A stretch of DNA of 64,000 nucleotides from Bryoerythrophyllum caledonicum (lineage: Eukaryota > Streptophyta > Bryopsida > Pottiales > Pottiaceae). Location of the stretch: assembly GCA_963971425.1 (NCBI GenBank), contig OZ020525.1, forward strand, positions 19,908,187-19,972,186. Direction: 5' to 3'. The position numbers were made by a program, and so were the translations under genes. Shown here piece by piece: positions 57,912 through 64,000 of the stretch. The notes below the pieces were generated by a model, which worked only from the letters and a program-made list of their open reading frames with translations, was not told where the DNA came from and searched no databases. Each line of letters begins with the position of its first letter. Within the stretch, counting starts at the first letter, position 1.

Positions 57912-58194
57912 AACAGAAAAATCCACCTTACAAATAATATGTATACATCAACAGAACAACACAATAGGCACCCAAACAAACATAGAACACCTAAAATCAC
58001 TAACCAGTACTCTCAACATAAAACAAATATATGCCAAATTAGCCCCATCAACACCTACACCCAACAGAGTTAACCGCAACAAACAATGGTCCAAAGCTAA
58101 ATATAAAAATCCATATCAAACGCCCATCGCCATTCCAATACCACTCCCACCCTGTAACACAAATCTATCCTTTAAATTTAATCCAGAATACAGC

Positions 58195-58960
58195 TACTAC
58201 ATAGACGGTTCATTTAAAGAACCAGAAGAAGTAAGCCCGGGACATTGGCACAGAGAAAAAGCCGGCTATGGCATATATAATGCACAAAAAACATTAACAT
58301 AGCCAAACGACTCCATGGACTACAAAACGTCATTACAACCGAAATGATGGCTGTCCATGAAACACTACGAATATTAAATACTAAATTCCCAAATGAGCTC
58401 GCATACATATTCACAAACTGCATCAATGAATTATACCTTTTAAACACGCAAATTCAACATCCTAATATGCACAACGGCCACCCAAATAAAATTATCTTAG
58501 CATCAATGGTGCAAATGCTACAAGCACGTAGACAACCCATATCATTACACAAAGTAAGAGCTCATGTGAACATTGATGGCAATGAAAAACCAGACGAATT
58601 AGAAAAAATTGGTAGAGACAAAGAACATAGAGAAGCTAGGGAATCATTTGAACATGCCCATTCCACACCATACTATTATCAAAGAAAGGAATGGCCGTCT
58701 ATGGAAGACACCGTGGACAAAGGCTCCATTAGATTCCTACCCGAATACCTTAAAAGATATGACTTAGACAACAATTTAACAGAACTAGCTAGAAATCTTC
58801 CAAATACTGAAAAATGGACAGGAAATAGAAACATTGACAAGGAACTCTCCAATGAATTTTGGACAAACCCTCTTATTATAGACTCACAGGAAACATGTAT
58901 TAAAAAATTTAGAACAGGCCAATATATGGGAAATGGACAAAAACAACTATTCTTTGGTTG
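58195..58960 (+). pseudogene. LINE RNase H domain and C-terminal region
   Basis: YIDGSF (58,195, first Asp), then a frameshift near 58,300, VITTEMMAVHETLR (Glu), FTNCIN where the third acidic residue is Asn, and HKVRAHVNIDGNEKPDELEK (His and final Asp region). Then a 130-codon charged tail and, after a stop, a CLICNSNELTHG cluster at about 58,985. The loss of the third Asp and the frameshift mean no activity. Confidence 0.78.
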
Positions 58961-59735
58961 AGAAAGATTCCCTTCCATTACATGTCTCATCTGTAACTCC
59001 AATGAACTGACACATGGCTACATGTATTACTCAAATGTCAACAACCACACATCCACGCACTGATAGTCAAAAGACATAACAAAGCAGTATGGAAAATCAG
59101 AAAACTGCTTGTATCCTCTAGTAAATCTAGATGCCTCATCTTTATGACGCGAGAACCTTCCACAACAACCCTCCGGAAAACACGGTCCCACAATGGTTAC
59201 TACCATGTACATGCAACACTTAAAGATGTCGCTGCAACACCAGATTTAAACCCAATCTACTATGCATTAGAGGTGTGCCACACAACCACCCTCTACCAAT
59301 AATTCCATACTCATCCATTACAATACAGTTCATAGAATTCACATATTGCAATGACCGGTTCTCCTTAGAAACAATATCAGTCAAGATAAACAAATACTAG
59401 CCTCTTCTAGATGAAATTAGCTCACTAGGATGGAAAGTAGACCCGCTAATTGTAATCACGGTTGAAGCGAGAGCCACCACGCATATCCCCTCCATGAAAT
59501 CATTGGAATCCACGTTTAAGATCTCAATGACCTCCATTAAAAATACCTTCAAAGATTTTAACACCATTGGTATCCAACATGCTATGTCCATCCTCCTCCA
59601 CAAACGTAGACTAGAAAATAACCAACCCATTTCCGACCCACATACCTCTTAAACAATTCAAACGCACCACTCTCATTCTCAAAATTGCCAATACTCTTGT
59701 TTCTTGGTTTGTTTCATTTTTACTTTAATGTCTAC
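58961..59735 (+). pseudogene. LINE 3' region
   Basis: Includes the Cys/His cluster and a final readable block at about 59,405-59,650 ending in TAA. Beyond it is a short T-rich untranslated stretch. No tRNA-like or microsatellite tail is visible. Confidence 0.5.
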
Positions 59736-59887
59736 CCTTGAAAGGGGAAAGTAGTTCCATCCTACTAATCCTTTGTCAAGTGGGCATCGTTTTAGTAAGT
59801 GGAATGAACAAACACTCTATTCATGCCGGCCTCCTATGGAAACCGGTGTTCTCTCTCTTGGGTTGGGCTCACATGCAAACAACCTCT

Positions 59888-60109
59888 AAGGTAGGACAAT
59901 CCATAACTAGCTGGCGACCTAGTATTGCTCCCTTCTATACCCTTCCTATATTTCACGGAGGAAATGTAGCCGATCATCATATCATTGATAGATTCATTGG
60001 TCAATGCATGATTCATGTAAAGACAAGCTATATTTCCTTCCTATAATCTAGAAAGGGTATAGAAGAGAGCGGTATTGGATTGTCGGTGGGGGTTGGGTTG
60101 TCCTACCTT
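59888..60109. mobile_element. Foldback element F1
   Basis: The left end AAGGTAGGACAATCC and right end GGTTGTCCTACCTT are complementary, and pairing continues through CTATACCCTTCCTA against AGAAAGGGTATAG. About 222 bp, almost entirely self-complementary, non-coding. Confidence 0.85.
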
Positions 60110-61052
60110 AACACCTAAAATCCCAAGGCATTTTCACACCAAAAACACTTCAAAGCCGTTGGTTCTAGTGCAATGAGTGAGGAGGGAAATGAATAAATTT
60201 ATTTCTACATTTATCCGTAGGATCTCAGTTAAGACGTTATTAATTAATGTCCTCAAAAAATCTCATAAACTATGACCGCACGGATTGAAAGAATACACTG
60301 TTTGAAGTGGAAAAAACAATTAATTTTCTTCCCTACGTTGAGTGGATAAGCAAAGTTCTTTGACTTCACATGGTGTCAAATTTTTGCACTCACAAGGTCT
60401 AAATTCATTTTTATTATGTTAAGCATGATGTTATTTCCATGTTTGCCAATTTTTAGATGTAGAAAAGGGTGTAGCATATTCAGAACAACTGTACATGGAG
60501 TCGAGGTTCACATATTGTCAATTCACATTTTCTTTTTTTTGTGTACTAAATATGTTTCAAAATGAGAATCTAAACGGGCAATAAGACGTTTTTCACCACA
60601 TCTATAAGTAGAATATGAAATAAAATATAGAAATACAAAGATCTCTAAGTTTAATATGGAGAGGAAGAAGTTTTTTTGATACCTTGCCCGACAATGTGTA
60701 ACGATGTGTGAAAATGTTTGACTTAGGTTAATATGCTATTTTCCACTAAAGACAACTATTTTGTTTAGACAAATTTAAAAGGAAATATTTTTAGTATTGA
60801 AATCTCACATTTGATAGATTGTTCTAGAAAAGTTTTTGGACTTGCATGACGTGCCCACTCTCGCGACGTCTTTCTTTAAGATTACATAACTGTTTCATTA
60901 AATGTCGGATTGATGAAAATTGTAGTCACACAAAGCTTTTAGTAATGTCCATCTACAGTAAAAATTTCAAAGAAGAATGTTATAAATTGACACCATAGTA
61001 ACATGTCCAAACTTTCTACACGTCCCCTAAGGGAAACTCTTGGGACTTTAGA
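60108..61052. mobile_element. TTAA-family element P1, copy d
   Basis: Begins TTAACACCTAAAATCCCAAG and ends near CTTGGGACTTTAGAGGTTGA, matching the termini of the 52.87 kb copy. It contains TGACCGCACGGATTGAAAGA and the rest of the P1 series in the opposite orientation to copy b. Its TTAA overlaps the right end of foldback F1. Confidence 0.72.
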
Positions 61053-61125
61053 GGTTGAAAACCTCAATTCTATTGTCTCCAATAAGGACCTCATTTTTGT
61101 CGTCTCTGTTCAGGACTCAAGAAGT

Positions 61126-61221
61126 ATGGTAGGACAATCCAAAACCGACTGGCGACACAATACCGCCTCTTCTAGTGAATCCGATATGGGGCCGCCAGTC
61201 AATTTTGGATTGTCCTAGCTT
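61126..61221. mobile_element. Foldback element F2 (short)
   Basis: ATGGTAGGACAATCCAAAA against TTTTGGATTGTCCTAGC. About 96 bp, a truncated member of the F1 family. Confidence 0.75.
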
Positions 61222-61450
61222 AAGGCAGGACAACCTAAATCCAACCAACAACCTAATACCGCTCCCTTGCATACCCTTCCTAGATTCCGAGGAGGTAATG
61301 TAGCTCGACATTGTATCACTTATTGAAAGTCATTGGTCAATTCATAAGTCATGTAAAGATAGAATACATTTCATCCCTAGAATCTAGAAAGGGCATAGAA
61401 AGGGGGGGGGGTACTATGCCGCTGGTCGCTTTTGGATTGTCCTACCTTAC
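61219..61450. mobile_element. Foldback element F3
   Basis: AAGGCAGGACAACC against GGATTGTCCTACCTT, with the same TACCCTTCCTAGATTC against GAATCTAGAAAGGG pairing as F1. A run of ten G interrupts the right arm. Confidence 0.8.
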
Positions 61451-61517
61451 TTGTGGAGTCCTAATTAGAGACGACAAAATTGAGGTCCTATTTGGAGACA
61501 ATAGAATTGAGGTTTGT

Positions 61518-61727
61518 AAGGTAGGACAACCCAACCCCGATCGGCAACCCAATACCGCCCCATTCTATACCCTTTCTAGATTCCAGGGAAGTAATGCAAC
61601 CAGACCTCACATCACTCATTGAAAGTCCTACGGCATGTAACTTAGGCTACATTTCCTCCCTGGAATCTAGGAAGGGCAAAGAAAGGAGCGGTATTGGGTC
61701 GCCGGTGGGTTTGGGTTTCCCTGCCTT
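61518..61727. mobile_element. Foldback element F4
   Basis: AAGGTAGGACAACCCAA against TTGGGTTTCCCTGCCTT, interior AATACCGCCCC against GAGCGGTATT. About 210 bp. Confidence 0.82.
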
Positions 61728-61925
61728 GCATACTGTCACGAACGTGGGAACATGACGCTGACGCTCCCAATTATGCACTCACGAAAGCAAACTTGTCAAA
61801 CAATCTTCTCATCATCAATAACATGATTGCCCACAATTCACTCATGTCAACGTTATCGCCCAATTTGGTGGCCGAGCATTAGTCTTGTAGGGATGATGGA
61901 GCTTCAACGTTGAGCTTTTCTGGCC

Positions 61926-63462
61926 ATGGCGACTGTGGAGAGGGTGTACCGTCTGAAGCGCAAGTTTGATCTGGATCCCGACACTCTCCACTGCCCCATC
62001 TGCACGGATGCGCTCGCTCCGCCAGTCTTCCAGGTAACGCACCCTGGGAGTTGAGGGTGGCCGTTGCTTTGTGGGTTTGTCGAACATTGGTGATGTTTAG
62101 TATGAGAGTCAGCCAAATTATGTGAGCCAACCACAAGCGCTTCGATTACCTTGTGCTTGTCATCCAAATTCGATAGTCAGTGAGAAAACAACCGATGTTT
62201 GAGCCCAGCACTGTTCATTGTTCTTATGGTGCTTGGTGGATTTGAAGAAGTTCTTATGGTATGTTCGCTGCTGTGATTGGGGGTGGCCATTGGTTTGTGT
62301 AATTTCTTATGGGTTTGTCGAACATTGCGTGTTTCTCTTAAAATTCAATCGATGATTCCATGATGTTTAGGTTGAATTTCCAGCCAAATCATGTGAGCCA
62401 ACCACAAGCGCTTCGATTACCTTGTGCTTATCGTCTACTCTTCAAACCTTAATAATCCATGTCCGATAATCATTCAGAAAAACCGATGTTTGAACCTTAG
62501 CATCGTTCATTGTTCTTATGGTGCTTGCTGAATTTGAAGATGTTCTTATGGTATGTGAGTGAGGTGCCATTTTGTGAGTGATAGGTCTATGTGTGATTCT
62601 TAAGGTTTGATAATGTGTGAACCCCACCATCATTCATTCTTCTTATGATGCTTGCTGAAGCTTGAACAGGTTGGATATGGTACGTTTGCTGCTGTAGTTC
62701 AGATGCCATGTTTTAAGGTTTGGTTTTGGGTAACCCTAAATTGTGAGGAGTGGTTGAATTCAGTGCCAGAATGGTCACACAGCGTGCGCAGCGTGTTGCA
62801 AGAGGATAAGGAAGGGATGTCCTTCGTGCTCGAAACCGATCGGCAACAACCGCAACATTGCCGTGGAGAAGATCATCGAGAGCCTGCTGGTGAGCTGCAA
62901 GTACGCGCACCAGGGCTGCACCGACATGCAAAAGTACAACAAGCGCAAGGAGCACGAGGATCTGTGCCGCTTCCGCCCCTGTCAGTGCCCCTTCCCAAGC
63001 TGCCTGCACGAGAGCCCAAAGCACACGCTGGCACGCCACATCGCCGAGAAGCACAACGTGCAGCTACTGCAGCGGCGAGACTCCTCCAGCATCGCCTTCA
63101 CCATGGATTCCACGGACCGCTTCGTGCTCGTGGAGGGCGACAACCCGGGGGAGGTCTTCCTGTTGCACCACGAGGTGAGGAAGGCCCTCGGCGACGTGTT
63201 CTTCGTCACGTCTTTCTCCTCCTCGCCGGGCCAAGGAGGAATCTCGTACTACCTAACGGTGCAGGTCGAGAGCGAGACCAAGTTCTTCGCCATGGAGACG
63301 CTGGCGCATGACATTCAACGCGAGGCGGACTGGAAGCACGACTTCCTGCTCGTGCCGCAGAAGCCGAACTCCCCGGTGCTGCGTCAGTTCGCTGTGGAGC
63401 TGTGGCTCACTGATCAAGATGCCGGTGAGAGCTACGCCAGTGAAGATCTGGCGTCGGAGTAG
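61926..63462 (+). CDS. SINA-type RING E3 ubiquitin ligase, two exons
   Basis: Exon 1 is 61,926-62,033 and exon 2 is 62,764-63,462, in phase 0 with GT-AG ends, giving 268 residues. A RING-type ligase transfers ubiquitin from an E2 to substrates. The C3HC4 RING is split by the intron: CPIC in exon 1, then CQNGHTACAACC and CPSC in exon 2. A SIAH-type zinc finger follows (CKYAHQGC, then CPFPSC, then H-x5-H in ARHIAEKHN). The C-terminal half forms the substrate-binding/dimerisation part. All zinc ligands are present. The N-terminus is short, starting MATVERVYRLKRKF; no other upstream in-frame coding was seen. The coding exons are GC-rich compared with the flanks. Looks intact and functional; substrate unknown. 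Confidence 0.92.
62046..62700 (+). repeat. Tandem duplication within the SINA-type ligase intron
   Basis: About 230-280 bp units: GTGAGCCAACCACAAGCGCT occurs at about 62,120 and 62,392, each followed by TTCGATTACCTTGTGCTT and later CATTGTTCTTATGGTGCTTG. A third partial unit lies near 62,625-62,700. Confidence 0.85.
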
Positions 63463-64000
63463 CACATACCTCATCACTTGTAAACTAACGCTGCAACATT
63501 GCTTGAGTAGAAGTTGTCCATAGATGTCACGCTGTAGAATTTCGTGGTGGAGACCATCAAGATAGGTCTGGGGTGCCTTGATGGAATTTAGGGGTTGGTT
63601 TGAGGGATGTTACGAATACTCGTAGAAGTTGTTCATGGTGTGAACATCAGGCAGAGGTAATTCAAAGCGCAGAGATGGCCGGAAGAGAAAGCCATTTAGT
63701 AGTGGAAACCATCAAGACCGGTCATTTGGGGCGTGTCGATGGATTGGTTTGAGGTGTGTTGTGAATACTCCTCTTTTTGGTCCTCTAAACGTGAAGGATC
63801 TGGTGACAGGTAGGATGTATACTCGCGTGTACATAGGTTGCTTACCATTGAATTCATACTGCAAGTGATTGGTACTTGCACATTAGAAGGTGATCATACT
63901 CTGCTTCTTCTAATTGCAGTTCCAACCTACACCACAATCACGGTCAGTTTATAATCTTCGTGTGAAGGTACTAGTAGTACCTATTTATGTCAGTTACAAC
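63463..64000. other. 3' flank of the SINA-type gene with a diverged duplication
   Basis: GGTGGAGACCATCAAGA... GGTTGGTTTGAGGGATGTTA (63,550-63,615) is repeated in diverged form at 63,700-63,765. No further gene is visible before the window end. Confidence 0.5.

Larger units (their letters stand above)
50500..59735 (+). mobile_element. Decayed non-LTR retrotransposon (LINE): 2A-like, APE endonuclease, RT, extra domain, RNase H
   Basis: Plus-strand element whose sense strand is strikingly rich in A and C. Its parts in order are two 2A-like motifs (50,786 and 51,441), APE-type endonuclease (51,985-52,866), a nested 1.12 kb TTAA element (52,871-53,990), reverse transcriptase (about 54,930-56,190), an unassigned linker, a domain at 57,500-57,905, RNase H (58,195-58,600) and a Cys/His cluster near 58,985. 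APE-RT-RNase H order places it with the I/ingi-like LINEs rather than typical plant L1 elements. Many stops and frameshifts make it inactive. The 5' end lies somewhere in 50,430-50,700 and the 3' end near 59,735; no poly-A tail or target duplication was identified. Confidence 0.85.
61047..61516. repeat. Inverted repeat pair enclosing two foldback elements
   Basis: AACCTCAATTCTATTGTCTC (61,057) with GGACCTCATTTTTGTCGTC is complementary to GACGACAAAATTGAGGTCC and GAGACAATAGAATTGAGGTT (61,452-61,516). Between the arms lie foldbacks at 61,126-61,221 and 61,219-61,450. Confidence 0.85.

Overview
The window looks like nuclear DNA of a land plant or close streptophyte relative, probably a non-seed plant. 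Several genes are split by short GT-AG introns. There is a plant-type ABCC transporter, a SINA-type E3 ligase, a plastid-type dihydrolipoamide dehydrogenase relic, and a kinase of a type I associate with mosses, liverworts, lycophytes and ferns. Telobox-like AGGGTTT motifs occur, most of the sequence is AT-rich, and transposons dominate. I cannot name the species from sequence alone.

Layout. 1-8408 (minus): 22 exons of an ABCC13/ABCC10-type ABC transporter running off the left edge; eight of its introns carry copies of one MITE family. 8.4-12.2 kb: AT-rich spacer with a small TTAA-flanked element and a degenerate minisatellite. 12.26-15.04 kb (minus): a decayed gene of unknown type, probably transposon-derived. 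15.5-19.4 kb: two long TTAA-type element relics around a purine-rich stretch. 20.0-23.1 kb (plus): a decayed transposon gene with a DUF7869-like core. 24.75-33.82 kb: one roughly 9 kb Mutator-like element bounded by long terminal inverted repeats (TIRs), holding a broken transposase, a 128-bp GC-rich satellite with a 200-N gap, a palindromic repeat array and captured gene fragments. 33.8-38.0 kb: AT-rich spacer. 38.07-39.45 kb (minus): an intact 461-codon kinase-like gene with non-canonical catalytic motifs. 39.9-44.3 kb: a broken LPD1-type gene, its C-terminal exons on plus and two N-terminal exons inverted on minus. 45.9-48.9 kb: a CCGGA-rich block with a gag-like coding frame broken by one stop. 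50.5-59.7 kb (plus): a decayed LINE (APE endonuclease, RT, an extra domain, RNase H) with two 2A-like motifs, interrupted by a 1.12 kb TTAA-flanked element. 59.9-61.7 kb: nested foldback elements. 61.93-63.46 kb (plus): an intact two-exon SINA-type RING E3 ligase.

Only three loci look like functional host genes: the ABC transporter, the kinase-like gene and the SINA-type ligase. They are unrelated and separated by repeats; there is no operon or pathway cluster. The most unusual content is in the LINE (paired 2A-like motifs and an additional domain between RT and RNase H), the intron-colonising MITE family, the TTAA element family, and the split and inverted LPD1 gene.
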